Program-made: the position numbers and the translations under genes
Notes under the pieces: generated by a model
Told to the model about the DNA's origin: nothing
Database searches by the model: none
What the model saw: the letters and a program-made list of their open reading frames with translations, nothing else
Source of the DNA: Synechococcus sp. MW101C3
GTDB taxonomy: Bacteria; Cyanobacteriota; Cyanobacteriia; PCC-6307; Cyanobiaceae
Reading direction: 5' to 3'
DNA length: 64,000 nt
NCBI RefSeq assembly: GCF_002252635.1
Contig: NZ_NQKX01000010.1
Span: forward strand, 62,001-126,000
Shown: positions 47,704 through 57,895 of the stretch, one piece after another
Numbering within the stretch: the stretch's first letter is position 1
Layout of the letters: the number at the start of each line of letters is the position of its first letter

Positions 47704-49490
47704 ACGACCCTACGCCTGACGCCTTGCCCTTGCCCTGCCGGGGACTCAGCCTCAGTCCTGCCGGCCAGCCCCTGCTTCAGCGGCTGCACCAGGCCGGGCT
47801 GGTGCAGGACATCGCCAGCCCCGAGGAAGCCGGCGGCACCTATCTGTCGCGGGAGTGGGGCAACAGCCGGTCCTTCGTGGCTGTGGGTGCCTGCGGAGCC
47901 ATCACCCGGCTGATCGCACCACTGCTGCAGGGCAAAAGCCAGGATCCGGCGGTGGTGGTGGTGGATCCGGCCGGACGCTTCGCCATCCCGCTGCTGGGCG
48001 GCCATGGCGCCGGGGCAGAGCGTCTGAGCCAGCAGGTGGCGGCCCTGCTGGGCGGCCAGGCCGTGCTGACAGGCGCCAGCAGCGGCAGCGGCCGCCTTGC
48101 CCTCGATGGCTTCGGCACCGCGTGGGGATGGCGGCGCGGCAGCGGTGACTGGGACGGCCTGATGCAGGCAGCGGCCAGGGGGGAGCAGCCATTGGTGCAG
48201 CAGACCAGTGGCTCCCCCCTCTGGCGCGAGCTTGAAGCGACCCAGCCGCTGAGCGGCGTGCCCGACCCGGCAGCTCCTGTGCTGGTGATCAGCGATCAAC
48301 TGGGCATGGGCTGTCGCTGGCACCCTCCCAGCCTTTGGTTGGGGGTGGGCTGCGAGCGCGGCACCAGCTTCACCCTGCTGGAGCGGGCGGTGCTGGCAGC
48401 GCTGCAGGAGGCTGGGTTGGCGCCGGAGGCCGTCGCCGGCCTGTGCAGCGCCGACCGCAAAGGGGATGAGCCGGCACTGCTGGCGCTGGCCGCTGAGCGC
48501 CAGTGGCCGCTGCGGCTGTTCAGTGCCGCCGAGCTCGCCGTTGTGCCGGTGCCGACCCCTTCGGCGGCCGTGGCGCGGGAGATGGGCACGGCCAGCGTGG
48601 CGGAGGCGGCAGCGCTGCTGGCCGCCGGACCCGGGGGCTGCCTGCGCCAGGCCAAACGCATCGAACGCTGCCGCAGCGACGAACGCGGAGCCGCCACGGT
48701 GGCGGTCGCGGCCGCCGCGGAGCAGTGGGCGCCGCAACGGGGCCGGCTGCATCTGATCGGCAGCGGGCCTGGCGAGCTGGCCCTGCTCACTCCCGATGCC
48801 CGTGCCGCACTGGCGGCGAGCACGGTCTGGGTGGGCTACGGCCTGTACCTCGACCTGCTGGAACCACTGCGTCGGCCTGATCAGCTGCGCTGCGACGGCC
48901 AGCTCACCCTGGAGCGGGAACGGTGCCGCCAGGCGCTGGAGCTAGCGGCGCAAGGCCTGACGGTGGCACTGGTGTCATCGGGCGACAGTGGCATCTATGG
49001 CATGGCCGGGCTGGCGCTGGAGCTGTGGCTGGCCCTGCCGGCCGAGGCCCGCCCCGGCTTCACGGTGCATCCGGGCATTTCCGCGCTGCAGCTGGCGGCC
49101 GCCCGCGCCGGAGCCCCCTTGATGCACGATTTCTGCACCATCAGCCTGAGCGATCGGCTCACCCCATGGGAAACGATCGAAACCCGCCTGCGCGGGGCAG
49201 CTGCGGGGGATTTCGTGGTGGCCCTCTACAACCCGCGTTCGCGCGGACGCGACTGGCAACTGGCCCGGGCCTGCGCCCTGCTGCTCGAACAGCGGGGCGG
49301 CGACACGCCGGTGGCCCTGGCCCGGCAGCTGGGGCGGCAGGACGAGCACGTGAGCCTGCACCGGCTGGCGGACCTGCCGGTGGCGGAGGTGGACATGCTC
49401 ACGCTGGTGCTGATCGGCAACAGCACCACACGGATTCAGGACGGCCGCATGGTGACCCCCCGCGGTTACCCCGGGGCTGATCTGGCCTGA
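47700..49490 (+). CDS. cobJ: CbiG-CobJ fusion: cobalt-precorrin-5A hydrolase-like + precorrin-3B C17-methyltransferase
   Basis: A 596-residue cobalamin-pathway fusion. The N-terminal ~330 residues match CbiG: VGACGAITRLIAPLL, GGHGAGAERLSQQVAALLG, LWLGVGCERGTS and EMGTASVAEAAALLAAG. The C-terminal ~250 residues are a tetrapyrrole methylase of the CobJ/CbiH type: LIGSGPGELALLTPDARAAL, VGYGLYLDLL, SSGDSGIYGMAGLALE, HPGISALQLAAARAGAPLMHDF and VALYNPRSRGRDWQL. CobJ adds the C-17 methyl with ring contraction; CbiG opens the resulting lactone in the anaerobic route. It starts inside the stop of the preceding gene. Such fusions are known in cyanobacteria. Confidence 0.93.
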   Translation: MNDPTPDALPLPCRGLSLSPAGQPLLQRLHQAGLVQDIASPEEAGGTYLSREWGNSRSFVAVGACGAITRLIAPLLQGKSQDPAVVVVDPAGRFAIPLLGGHGAGAERLSQQVAALLGGQAVLTGASSGSGRLALDGFGTAWGWRRGSGDWDGLMQAAARGEQPLVQQTSGSPLWRELEATQPLSGVPDPAAPVLVISDQLGMGCRWHPPSLWLGVGCERGTSFTLLERAVLAALQEAGLAPEAVAGLCSADRKGDEPALLALAAERQWPLRLFSAAELAVVPVPTPSAAVAREMGTASVAEAAALLAAGPGGCLRQAKRIERCRSDERGAATVAVAAAAEQWAPQRGRLHLIGSGPGELALLTPDARAALAASTVWVGYGLYLDLLEPLRRPDQLRCDGQLTLERERCRQALELAAQGLTVALVSSGDSGIYGMAGLALELWLALPAEARPGFTVHPGISALQLAAARAGAPLMHDFCTISLSDRLTPWETIETRLRGAAAGDFVVALYNPRSRGRDWQLARACALLLEQRGGDTPVALARQLGRQDEHVSLHRLADLPVAEVDMLTLVLIGNSTTRIQDGRMVTPRGYPGADLA

Positions 49491-49557
49491 GCCACGGTTG
49501 ATCTTGCCCTTGACCGTGCCAACGCGGCGAAATCCGCGGACGCTGTGAAGTTGAAAG

Positions 49558-49631
49558 TCGGGATGACAGGATTCGAACCTGCGGCCCCTTCGTCCCGAAC
49601 GAAGTGCGCTACCAAGCTGCGCTACATCCCG
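49558..49631 (-). tRNA. trnP: tRNA-Pro(CGG)
   Basis: A 74-nt cloverleaf on the minus strand. The acceptor CGGGATG/CATCCCG pairs with discriminator A, the anticodon loop TTCGGGA contains CGG, and the T-loop is GGTTCGAATCC. CCA is not encoded. It lies between cobJ and lipA, both on the opposite strand. Confidence 0.95.
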
Positions 49632-49698
49632 ATGGGGAGAGGATAGGCGATCGCCGCTCCGGGGCCCCTAAATTCATGGGCTGTTCAGGCGTGGGTCC

Positions 49699-50643
49699 GT
49701 GTCGCAGCTCAAACCCGACTGGCTGCGCGTCAAAGCCCCGCAACGGGAGCGCATCGGCGCGGTTGCCGACCTGTTGGTCGACCTGAAGCTGAACACGGTC
49801 TGCCAGGAAGCCAGTTGCCCCAACATCGGCGAGTGCTTCGCCGGTGGCACGGCCACGTTCTTGATCATGGGGCCGGGCTGCACCCGCGCCTGCCCTTACT
49901 GCGACATCGATTTCGACCGCAGCGTGCGGGCGCTGGATCCCACCGAACCGGAACGGCTGGGCGAGGCCGTGGCCCGGCTGGGTCTGCAGCATGTGGTGAT
50001 CACATCGGTGAACCGCGACGACCTCGACGACGGGGGCGCCAGCCAGTTTGTGGCCTGCATCGCCGCCGTGCGTCAGCGCTCCCCCGGCACCACCATCGAG
50101 CTGCTGATCCCTGACCTCTGCGGCAACTGGGAGGCCCTGGCCGCTGTCATGGCAGGTAAGCCCGAGGTGCTGAACCACAACATTGAAACGGTGCCGCGTC
50201 TGTACCGGCAGGTGCGTCCTCAGGGGGTGTACAGCCGCTCGCTGGAACTCCTGGCGCGGGTTCACGACCAATGGCCAGCCACGTACACCAAATCGGGCCT
50301 GATGGTGGGCCTGGGCGAAACCGACGCCGAAGTGCTCGACGTGCTCGCCGACCTGCGCCAGCACCACGTCGACATCGTGACGATCGGCCAGTACCTCTCT
50401 CCAGGGCCGAAACACCTGGCCGTTCAGCGTTTCGTGGAGCCTGCCACCTTTGCATCCTTCCGCCAGCAGGGTGAAGGGGAGCTGGGATTCCTGCAGGTGG
50501 TGAGCTCACCGCTCACCCGCAGCAGCTACCACGCCGGGGAGGTGCGGCGGCTGATGCGGGAATATCCACGCGGCGACGGCAACCTCGGCAAGGAAACCGG
50601 GGCTGGCGGCACAGCACAGCCCCTCGCGGCAACGCGGAGCTAG
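49699..50643 (+). CDS. lipA: Lipoyl synthase
   Basis: A 314-residue radical SAM enzyme that inserts two sulfurs into octanoyl groups of 2-oxoacid dehydrogenases and glycine cleavage H protein. The auxiliary-cluster cysteines are Cys35, Cys40 and Cys46 ([12 protein letters not shown]). The radical-SAM cluster is CTRACPYC (Cys61, Cys65, Cys68). The C-terminal RSSYHAGEV supplies the conserved RSSY serine. The start is GTG 49699, directly before [11 protein letters not shown]. It ends 7 bp from the convergent gltB stop. Cyanobacteria often carry a second lipA copy; which one this is cannot be told. Confidence 0.93.
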   Translation: MSQLKPDWLRVKAPQRERIGAVADLLVDLKLNTVCQEASCPNIGECFAGGTATFLIMGPGCTRACPYCDIDFDRSVRALDPTEPERLGEAVARLGLQHVVITSVNRDDLDDGGASQFVACIAAVRQRSPGTTIELLIPDLCGNWEALAAVMAGKPEVLNHNIETVPRLYRQVRPQGVYSRSLELLARVHDQWPATYTKSGLMVGLGETDAEVLDVLADLRQHHVDIVTIGQYLSPGPKHLAVQRFVEPATFASFRQQGEGELGFLQVVSSPLTRSSYHAGEVRRLMREYPRGDGNLGKETGAGGTAQPLAATRS

Positions 50644-50650
50644 TGGAGCC

Positions 50651-53600
50651 CTAGGCGGGCACCGTGACGCGGCCCTCAGCCAGACCGACGGTGGCCAGCT
50701 CACTGGGGGGAACGAGCACCTTGAAGCGGGGACGCCACTGAGGCCAGTTGGCAAGCACCTCGGCGGCCCGGCGGCTGCCGGTGAGCTCGAGATGGGTCTC
50801 CAGCAATGGCTTGAGCAGTTGCTCCTGCTCGGGGGTGTCCAGCGGAACCATCGAGACGATCTCCGGGTTGAGCCGGGCGGCGAGTCCGTCGTGCTCGTCG
50901 AGCAGGAACGCCACGCCACCGGTCATCCCGGCGGCCACGTTGCGGCCGGTGCTGCCGAGAATCACCACCACGCCTCCGGTCATGTATTCGCAGGCGTGAT
51001 CGCCGCTGCCTTCGACCACAGCGACCGCGCCGCTGTTGCGTACGGCGAAGCGCTCACCCGCCCGGCCCAGCGCAAACAACTCGCCGCCGGTGGCGCCGTA
51101 GAGGCAGGTGTTGCCCAGGATCACCTGGGCGCCGGGATCGGCCGCGCCGGCAGGGGGCACCACCACGAGCCGCCCGCCGTTGATGCCCTTGCCGACGTAA
51201 TCGTTGGCCTCGCCCACGAGGGTGAGCTGCATGCCGCGCAACAGGAAGGCACCAAAGCTTTGGCCGGCCCCGCCCTCAAAGCGGAGATCGAGCAGACCGT
51301 TGAACCCCTTGTTGCCGTGAAGCGCGGCGATTTCGCCTGCAATCCGCGCTCCCACACTGCGGTCGGTGGTGAGGATCCGCAGCTGGCGCTGGATCTTGCC
51401 ATGGCCTTCGATCGCCGCCAGCACTTCAGCGTCCTCCAAGAGGCTGTCTTCGAGGATGGGGCCATTGCCGTGGGCGGACGCCTCGTGCTGCAGCCAGGAA
51501 CGGTCGCCGGCGTGGGGAACCGTATCCAGCAGGCAGGAGAGATCCACCGAGCTGGTCTTGACCAGCTGCACCTCCCGGCGCTGGAGCAGGTCGTTGCGGC
51601 CGATCAGGTCCTCCAGCCGCGCCACGCCCAGCACGCTGAGCAACTGGCGAACTTCCTCGGCCACGAAGGCGAAGAAGTTCACCACGTGTTCGGGGATGCC
51701 GGTGAAGCGCTTGCGCAGCGCCTCCTTCTGGCTGGCCACACCCACGGGGCAATTGTTGGTGTGGCAGACGCGGGCCATGATGCAGCCCTCGGCAATCATG
51801 GCCACCGAGCCGAAGCCGAATTCCTCGGCACCGAGCAGGGCGGCCATCACCACGTCCCAACCGGTCTTGAGGCCGCCGTCTGCACGCAGCAGCACCCGGT
51901 CGCGCAGGCCGTTGGCCAGCAGGCTGCGGTGCACTTCCGACAGACCCAGCTCCCAGGGGCTGCCGGCGTGCTTGATCGAACTGAGCGGCGAGGCACCTGT
52001 GCCTCCGTCGTGGCCGGAGATCTGGATCACATCGGCATTGGCCTTGGCCACACCGGCGGCGATCGTGCCGATGCCGATCTCAGACACGAGCTTCACAGAC
52101 ACCTTCGCGGCCGGATGGACCTGGTGAAGGTCGTGGATCAGCTGGGCCAGATCCTCGATGGAATAGATGTCGTGGTGCGGCGGCGGTGAGATCAGGGCGA
52201 CGCCGGGTTTGCTGTTACGCAGCCAGGCGATGTAAGCATCCACCTTGGGGCCGGGCAGTTGGCCGCCTTCGCCGGGCTTGGCTCCCTGGGCCACCTTGAT
52301 CTCCAGCTGGGTGCCGCTGCGCAGATACTCCGGCGTGACGCCGAAGCGGCCGGAAGCGATCTGCTTGATGGCGGAGCAGGCTGTGTCGCCGTTGCGCAGG
52401 CCACCGATGGTGGGGAGTGTGGGGGAATGGCCGCCGGCGTCGACGTCGTGGAGCGGGTGATAGCGGGCGGGATCCTCGCCCCCTTCGCCGCTGTTGCTCT
52501 TGCCGCCGATGCGGTTCATCGCCACCGCCAGCACTTCGTGGGCCTCACGCGAGAGGGCCCCGAGGCTCATGCCACCGGTGCAGAAACGGGAGCAGATGCT
52601 TTCGGCGCTCTCCACCTGATCAAGGGGCAGCGGCTGGGGGGCGGGGGTGAGCTCAAGCAGGTCGCGCAGGGAGGTGACCGGACGGTTCTCCAGCAGGGTG
52701 CGGTAGGTGGAGAAGTGGTCGTAGCCGGGGCCCGCTGCCACGGCTGCATGGAGGGCCTTGGCCATCTCCGGGCTGTTGAGATGGAATTCGCCGCCTGTGC
52801 GGTATTGAACGAAGCCCATGAACTCCAGCTTGGTGCGATGGAGTTCGGGGAAGGCCTTGGCGTGGAAGGTGAGGGTTTCGCTGGCGAGATCCGCCAGGGT
52901 GAGGCCCGCCACCCGGCTGGTGGTGCCTCGGAATGCCAGCTCGATCAGGTCGGCGCCGATGCCGATCGCCTCAAAGATCTGAGCCCCGTGATAGCTGGCC
53001 AGCATCGAGATGCCGATCTTGGAGAGGATCTTGCGAAGGCCGGCTTCCAGGGCCTGGCGCACATTCGCCTGGGCCGCAGCGGCATCAATGGCGGGCAGCC
53101 GACCCCGCTCGATCAGAGAGATGGTCTTGGGCAGCTGCAGCCAGTGGCGCGTGGTTTCCCAGGTGAGCCAGGGGCACACAGCACTGGCACCGAAGCCGAT
53201 CAGGCAGGCCAGGTGATGGGTACTCCAGCACTGAGCGGTGTCCACCACCAGAGAGCAATGCAGCCGCAGGCCCAGACCCAGCAGGTGGTGGTGCACCGCA
53301 CCCACGGCCAGCAGAGGCGGGATATAGGAGGTGGTGGGCGAAAGACCAGATCCGCAGCGGTCGGAGAGCACCAGGATTTCGGCCTGGTTTCGCACGGCCT
53401 GCTCCGCCTCCTGGCAGAGCCTCTGCACCGCGTCGCCGAGGCCGGCCGGCCCCGCTTCCACCGGCAACAGGGTGGAGAGGGTGATGGTGGCCAGGCCCTG
53501 CTCCGGCAGTGCCTTGAGCTCCGCCTCATTGAGCAGCGGCGACTGCAGATGCAGCACCGAGGCAGAACCGGGCTCAGGCCGCAGCGGTGAGCCCCGGCGG

Positions 53601-55246
53601 CCGAGGTGCATCTCCAGGCTCATCACCAACTCTTCCCGCAGGGGATCGATCGGCGGGTTGGTGACCTGGGCGAAGCGTTGCTTGAAATAGTCGTAAAGGA
53701 GGTGGGGCTTGGAGGACAGCACCGCCAGGGGGATGTCGTCGCCCATGCAATACGTGGGTTCCTTGCCCTGGCCAGCCATGTCCTCGATCACCAGATCGAA
53801 GTCTTCGGCGGTGAAGCCGAAAGCGGTCTGGTGCTGCAGCAGGTCGAGGGCCCCCAGGCTCGTCTCGGTGATCCAGGGCCGGCTGTCGAGCGCGCGGCGG
53901 TGCTCTAGCAGCCAGGCGCCGTAGGGATGGCGGGCCGCCACTTCCTCCTTCACCTGCCAGTTGCGCAACAGGCGGCCTTGCTCGAGATCGACGGCGAGCA
54001 TCTGACCGGGGCCGAGACGGCCCTTTTCGATGATGCGGCTTTCGTCGATCTCCAGGACGCCGGTTTCCGATCCCATCGCCACCAGGCCGTCGCTGGTGAT
54101 GCAGTAGCGGGCGGGGCGCAGACCGTTGCGATCGAGCGTGGCACCCACGCTGCGGCCATCGCTGAACACCAGCAGGGCCGGGCCATCCCAGGGTTCCTGC
54201 ACACAGGCGGAATAGTCGTAGAAGGCCTGGATCGCTGGCCGTGATTCCAGCTCCGGTTGCTGCCGGAACGCCTCGGGCACGAGCGTGAGCAGGCTGTCGG
54301 TGATCGGCCGACCGCTGCGCACCATGAGCTCGAGCATGGCGTCGAGGTTGGCGGAATCGCTGAAGGCGGCGTTGACCACCGGCTTGAGGTCGTTGGCGGC
54401 GTCGCCCCAGATCGCATCGAGGTGCGACTGGGCAGCGTGAGCCCAGTTGATGTTGCCCAGCAGGGTGTTGATCTCACCGTTGTGACCCAGCAGGCGCATC
54501 GGCTGCGCCAGGGGCCAGCGCGGCAACGTGTTGGTGCTGAAGCGGCGGTGGTACACGGCGAAGCTCACCGCGAAGCGGGGGTCGCGCAGGTCGGCGTAGA
54601 ACGCCGGCAGCACCTCGGAGCGCACCATGCCCTTGTAGACGACCGTGCGGCTGCTGAAGGAGGCGAAGTAGAGATCGCTGGGGCCGGGGCCCCAGGCTTC
54701 CCTCACCAGATCCCCGACGCGGCGGCGGCAACGGAAGAGCAGGGCTTCGAGCGCATCGCCAGCCACCTCGCCTTCCACGAGCCACTGCTCGATTGCGGGG
54801 GCGGTCTGGCGGGCCAGTGGGCCGAGCACCTCAGGCGCTACAGGCACCTCACGCCAGCCGATGCTGCGCAGGCCCAGGCCGGCGGCCGCCTGCTCACAGA
54901 AGGCGCGTGCCACAGCTCGGCGCTCCGCCTCGGCGGGCAGGAACAGCATCGCCAGACCGCGGGGCCGACCCTGTTCGCTGCGGGCGGCGGGCCAGACCGC
55001 TTCCAGGTAGGGCCAGGGGATGCCACAGAGGATGCCGGCGCCATCCCCGGAATCGCCGTCGCCACCGCAGCCACCGCGGTGCTCCATGCAGTGGAGACCA
55101 TGCAGGGCCTGGGCGAGCAGAGCATGGCTCGCCTCGCCGCTGAGCTGGGCCAGAAAGCCAACGCCGCAGGCATCGCGCTCGCCCGCCACGGCCTCAGGCG
55201 CCGGACTGTCGCAATGGGGCCAGACGGGACGGGAGAAGTGAGGCAT
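50651..55246 (-). CDS. gltB: Glutamate synthase large subunit, probably ferredoxin-dependent
   Basis: A 1531-residue glutamate synthase making two glutamates from glutamine and 2-oxoglutarate. After a propeptide of about 26 residues, Cys27 (ACGVGF) would be the N-terminal glutaminase nucleophile. Conserved EHRGGCGGDGDSGDGAG and the FMN/central domains follow, with CTGGMSLGALSREAHEVLA and GGKSNSGEGGEDPARY. The 3Fe-4S cysteines are in VCHTNNCPVGVAS, and a GXXGXXXG-rich C-terminal domain ends the protein. No gltD lies beside it, and cyanobacterial homologues of this form use ferredoxin, so gltS/glsF is an equally good name. ATG 55246 (MPHFSRPVWP) matches the family start. Confidence 0.96.
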   Translation of the reverse strand: MPHFSRPVWPHCDSPAPEAVAGERDACGVGFLAQLSGEASHALLAQALHGLHCMEHRGGCGGDGDSGDGAGILCGIPWPYLEAVWPAARSEQGRPRGLAMLFLPAEAERRAVARAFCEQAAAGLGLRSIGWREVPVAPEVLGPLARQTAPAIEQWLVEGEVAGDALEALLFRCRRRVGDLVREAWGPGPSDLYFASFSSRTVVYKGMVRSEVLPAFYADLRDPRFAVSFAVYHRRFSTNTLPRWPLAQPMRLLGHNGEINTLLGNINWAHAAQSHLDAIWGDAANDLKPVVNAAFSDSANLDAMLELMVRSGRPITDSLLTLVPEAFRQQPELESRPAIQAFYDYSACVQEPWDGPALLVFSDGRSVGATLDRNGLRPARYCITSDGLVAMGSETGVLEIDESRIIEKGRLGPGQMLAVDLEQGRLLRNWQVKEEVAARHPYGAWLLEHRRALDSRPWITETSLGALDLLQHQTAFGFTAEDFDLVIEDMAGQGKEPTYCMGDDIPLAVLSSKPHLLYDYFKQRFAQVTNPPIDPLREELVMSLEMHLGRRGSPLRPEPGSASVLHLQSPLLNEAELKALPEQGLATITLSTLLPVEAGPAGLGDAVQRLCQEAEQAVRNQAEILVLSDRCGSGLSPTTSYIPPLLAVGAVHHHLLGLGLRLHCSLVVDTAQCWSTHHLACLIGFGASAVCPWLTWETTRHWLQLPKTISLIERGRLPAIDAAAAQANVRQALEAGLRKILSKIGISMLASYHGAQIFEAIGIGADLIELAFRGTTSRVAGLTLADLASETLTFHAKAFPELHRTKLEFMGFVQYRTGGEFHLNSPEMAKALHAAVAAGPGYDHFSTYRTLLENRPVTSLRDLLELTPAPQPLPLDQVESAESICSRFCTGGMSLGALSREAHEVLAVAMNRIGGKSNSGEGGEDPARYHPLHDVDAGGHSPTLPTIGGLRNGDTACSAIKQIASGRFGVTPEYLRSGTQLEIKVAQGAKPGEGGQLPGPKVDAYIAWLRNSKPGVALISPPPHHDIYSIEDLAQLIHDLHQVHPAAKVSVKLVSEIGIGTIAAGVAKANADVIQISGHDGGTGASPLSSIKHAGSPWELGLSEVHRSLLANGLRDRVLLRADGGLKTGWDVVMAALLGAEEFGFGSVAMIAEGCIMARVCHTNNCPVGVASQKEALRKRFTGIPEHVVNFFAFVAEEVRQLLSVLGVARLEDLIGRNDLLQRREVQLVKTSSVDLSCLLDTVPHAGDRSWLQHEASAHGNGPILEDSLLEDAEVLAAIEGHGKIQRQLRILTTDRSVGARIAGEIAALHGNKGFNGLLDLRFEGGAGQSFGAFLLRGMQLTLVGEANDYVGKGINGGRLVVVPPAGAADPGAQVILGNTCLYGATGGELFALGRAGERFAVRNSGAVAVVEGSGDHACEYMTGGVVVILGSTGRNVAAGMTGGVAFLLDEHDGLAARLNPEIVSMVPLDTPEQEQLLKPLLETHLELTGSRRAAEVLANWPQWRPRFKVLVPPSELATVGLAEGRVTVPA

Positions 55247-55372
55247 AACCCAGGAGAGACCTGCGGTGACCGGCGGCAAACCCGAACTGCGGGATTGACC
55301 GCTCCTTGAGGAAGGGGAACTCTAGAGACAGGCCCACGGGGTTAGCGTTCACCACCAACGGAAGCTGGCCTG

Positions 55373-57331
55373 ATGCCGAGGCCTTCGCCATTGCCGCTGT
55401 TCCGCCGTCGTGCCAGGCGGGAAGCCGTTGCTGGTTCTGGCGCCATCCAGGTGAGCGGCGGCCTGAGGCGTGTGCTGCTGCTGGGCAGCGCGTTCGTCAG
55501 CGGCAGCCTTTGCGCCGCACCGCTGCTCATCGCTCCGGGAGCGGGGGCGCAGAACCGGTGGCCGCCGCCCGTTCCGCCGCCCCCGGCCCTCGAACCTCAG
55601 CGCCTGCCGCAACGGTTCGGCACAGCATCCACCGTTGAGACCGGCCAGCGCCTGGAGATCAACGGCCGCCGGCAGACGGCTCGCTGGGAGCAGCGGGGCT
55701 CCGCCAGCCGGGGGGATCTGGAGCTGTGGCTGCCCCTGGAAGTGCTGGAGGGCCAGCTGGGCTTCACCAGCCGCTCGTCCACACAGGGAGGTCTGGAACT
55801 CGAGTGGTTCGGCCGCACGCTGCTGGTGCCTGCCGGGGCTCAGCGCAGCCTCGACGACGAGGTGGCCGTGGATGTGAGCCGCCTGCTGCTGGATGCCGGC
55901 GTGAGCTGGCAGCGGCAGGAGCGAGGCACTCTGCGGCTGGAACTGCCGGCGGCCACGCTGGAGCAGATCCGGGTGTCCTCGCCGGGGGCGATCGCCAGCT
56001 CGGGCGTACGGCGTGTGGTGCTCGATCTCAGCGGCCCGGCATTCGTGCGGCGAGAGGCTGGCGAACTGCAGATGGCGCTGCGCAGCACCCCGGCCCAGCT
56101 GGCCCAGCTGCAATCCCTCGGCCTGCAGGCGCGCCCCGGCAGCGACGGCCTGACGATCGCCTTGCCGGCCAGCGGACCCGGGGCCGTGCTCACCCTGGGC
56201 GGGCCGGCCCGCGTGGTGCTTGATCTGACCGGTGCTGCTCCAGGTCCGGTGCGCGCCACAGCGCCAAGCACCGCCCAGCTGCAGGCCCTGCTCAACAAGG
56301 GCATCACCGTGGAGCGACAGGTGCGCGCCCTCGGCAACCGACGCATGCTGGTGAACAGCGTGCGGCTCGATCCCCGCCGCAGCCCCGTGGAGCTGCGCTT
56401 GCTCACCAGCGCCGAGGGGATGGAAGGCCTCACCTCCCTTCCTCAGCTGGCAGGGCAGGAACAGGCCCTGGTGGCCATCAACGGCGGGTTCTTCAACCGG
56501 GTGCGGCGTCTGCCCCTGGGAGCCCTCAAAGACGACGGGCGCTGGCTTTCAGGACCGATCCTCAACCGGGGGGCCGTGGGCTGGCAGGACGGCGCCGTAC
56601 CGCAGTTCGGCTGGCTGAGCCTCACGGAATGGGTGAGTGACGGCAGCGGCCAGCGCCTGCCGGTGATGGCCCTCAACAGTGGCTATGTGCAGCGAGGCCT
56701 GGCGCGCTACACCGCTGAATGGGGGCGAAGCTATCGGGCGATCAGCGGCGGGGAAACGGCCCTGCTGGTCAACGGCAGCTTCGTGCGGCAGCAGTTCAAC
56801 AGTGCCCAGCTGGAACAGGGCATCGCTCTTGGCCCCGAGGACGTGCTGCTGGTGGGGCGGGGCGGGGTTGTGCCGCCGTGGGACGTGGGCAGCCGGTTGA
56901 GCCTGAGCAGCCAGCCGACCCATCCGCTCGGCCAGAGCCGCTCGGTGCTCGGGGGTGGTCCGCTGCTGCTGCTGAACGGGCGCACCGTGCTCAATGGCAG
57001 CGCCGAAGGCTTCAGCGCCGCTTTCCTGCAGCAGGGGGCGCCCCGCACGGTGATCGCCAGCGATGGCTCTCAGATCTGGCTCCTCACCCTCCAGGGGGTC
57101 GAGCATGCGGGGCCCACCCTGCGGGAAACGGCCCAGCTCCTGCAGCAGCTGGGCCTGCGCGATGCGCTCAACCTCGATGGCGGCAGCTCCACCGGCCTGA
57201 TGCTCTCCGGCACCCTGTCGGTGCAGGGCCGAGGGGTGGCCGCCCGCATCCACAACGGCCTGGGTCTGGTGCCTCGTGACCCCTCTCGCGCGGCCGACGC
57301 CTCAGAGGGCTCCACAGCCAGCTCCCCCTGA
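55373..57331 (+). CDS. Exported phosphodiester glycosidase (NAGPA/DUF2233) family protein
   Basis: A 652-residue protein with a signal-like N terminus (residues 30-60, LLLGSAFVSGSLCAAPLLIAPGAGAQ) and an AMIN-like beta-rich central region (VRRVVLDLSGPAFV; ARVVLDLTGA). The C-terminal domain has VAINGGFFNRVRRLPLGAL and LNLDGGSSTGLMLSG, hallmarks of the NAGPA family, named for the enzyme that uncovers mannose-6-phosphate. Bacterial members are exported and act on phosphodiester-linked glycans or cell-wall polymers. The substrate here is unknown. It is divergent from gltB with a 126-bp spacer. Confidence 0.85.
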   Translation: MPRPSPLPLFRRRARREAVAGSGAIQVSGGLRRVLLLGSAFVSGSLCAAPLLIAPGAGAQNRWPPPVPPPPALEPQRLPQRFGTASTVETGQRLEINGRRQTARWEQRGSASRGDLELWLPLEVLEGQLGFTSRSSTQGGLELEWFGRTLLVPAGAQRSLDDEVAVDVSRLLLDAGVSWQRQERGTLRLELPAATLEQIRVSSPGAIASSGVRRVVLDLSGPAFVRREAGELQMALRSTPAQLAQLQSLGLQARPGSDGLTIALPASGPGAVLTLGGPARVVLDLTGAAPGPVRATAPSTAQLQALLNKGITVERQVRALGNRRMLVNSVRLDPRRSPVELRLLTSAEGMEGLTSLPQLAGQEQALVAINGGFFNRVRRLPLGALKDDGRWLSGPILNRGAVGWQDGAVPQFGWLSLTEWVSDGSGQRLPVMALNSGYVQRGLARYTAEWGRSYRAISGGETALLVNGSFVRQQFNSAQLEQGIALGPEDVLLVGRGGVVPPWDVGSRLSLSSQPTHPLGQSRSVLGGGPLLLLNGRTVLNGSAEGFSAAFLQQGAPRTVIASDGSQIWLLTLQGVEHAGPTLRETAQLLQQLGLRDALNLDGGSSTGLMLSGTLSVQGRGVAARIHNGLGLVPRDPSRAADASEGSTASSP

Positions 57332-57518
57332 GACCGCTGCCTGACGGCGAGCTGTTACGTAACGGTGGGCTGCTGCTGAACGCGGGCTTACCGCATACCC
57401 GCGGGCTCCGGACTGGAACCTGCATGCGGCGCGGAAGCCTCCCATGGCCGGACAGCTCGGCAGGGTCGGGGCGCTGCCAGAGTGAAGGCCACCACGCCAT
57501 CCTTGCTGAGTTCTCCCA

Positions 57519-57875
57519 ATGCCCCGAGGCCTCACCGTGCAGCTGACGCCGGCAGCCGCCGCCGAACTCGGTCGGCAGGCCGCTGTGGCCGGCACGCCGG
57601 GGCTGATGCACCTCGATCTGGTGGAGGGCACCTGCGAGCAGTGGGTGATCCGCCTGCGTCCGGGGCATCTGGCCGGCACCCCTGTGGCCCGTGCCGATGG
57701 CCTCACCCTGCATGCACCCGCCGACCAGATCGGCCAGCTGGCCGGCCTGAGCCTTGATTACCGCGGCGATCTCAGCGGTGGCGGGTTTCTGATCCGGCCG
57801 GGCGAGGGGGTGGCGTGCTGCCCGTGCGGAGCCGCCTTCAGCCGGCAAGGGCGTCGGGGTGCCACGACAAAGTAA
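57519..57875 (+). CDS. HesB/IscA-like A-type iron-sulfur carrier protein
   Basis: A 118-residue protein resembling A-type carriers of the HesB/IscA family: [14 protein letters not shown] at the start, a first cysteine in [28 protein letters not shown] and a C-terminal CCPCGAAF pair. Canonical members have C...CGC; here the last motif is CPCG, slightly different. It may hold a transient cluster or act in a regulatory complex, as some cyanobacterial IscA homologues do. It lies just upstream of the str cluster, 53 bp before rpsL. Confidence 0.8.
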   Translation: MPRGLTVQLTPAAAAELGRQAAVAGTPGLMHLDLVEGTCEQWVIRLRPGHLAGTPVARADGLTLHAPADQIGQLAGLSLDYRGDLSGGGFLIRPGEGVACCPCGAAFSRQGRRGATTK

Positions 57876-57895
57876 GGTGGCGGATTGTGGAAAAC

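Noticed and set aside
54257-55309. A 350-codon frame antisense to gltB
   Set aside because: Composition typical of a GC-rich shadow frame; gltB is unambiguous.
55247-55372. Search for an NtcA box upstream of gltB
   Set aside because: No GTA-N8-TAC sequence was found in this spacer on either strand.
57354-57363. GTTACGTAAC palindrome downstream of the NAGPA-like gene
   Set aside because: Only 10 bp and isolated; it does not match the NtcA form (GTA-N8-TAC) and no start codon is near.
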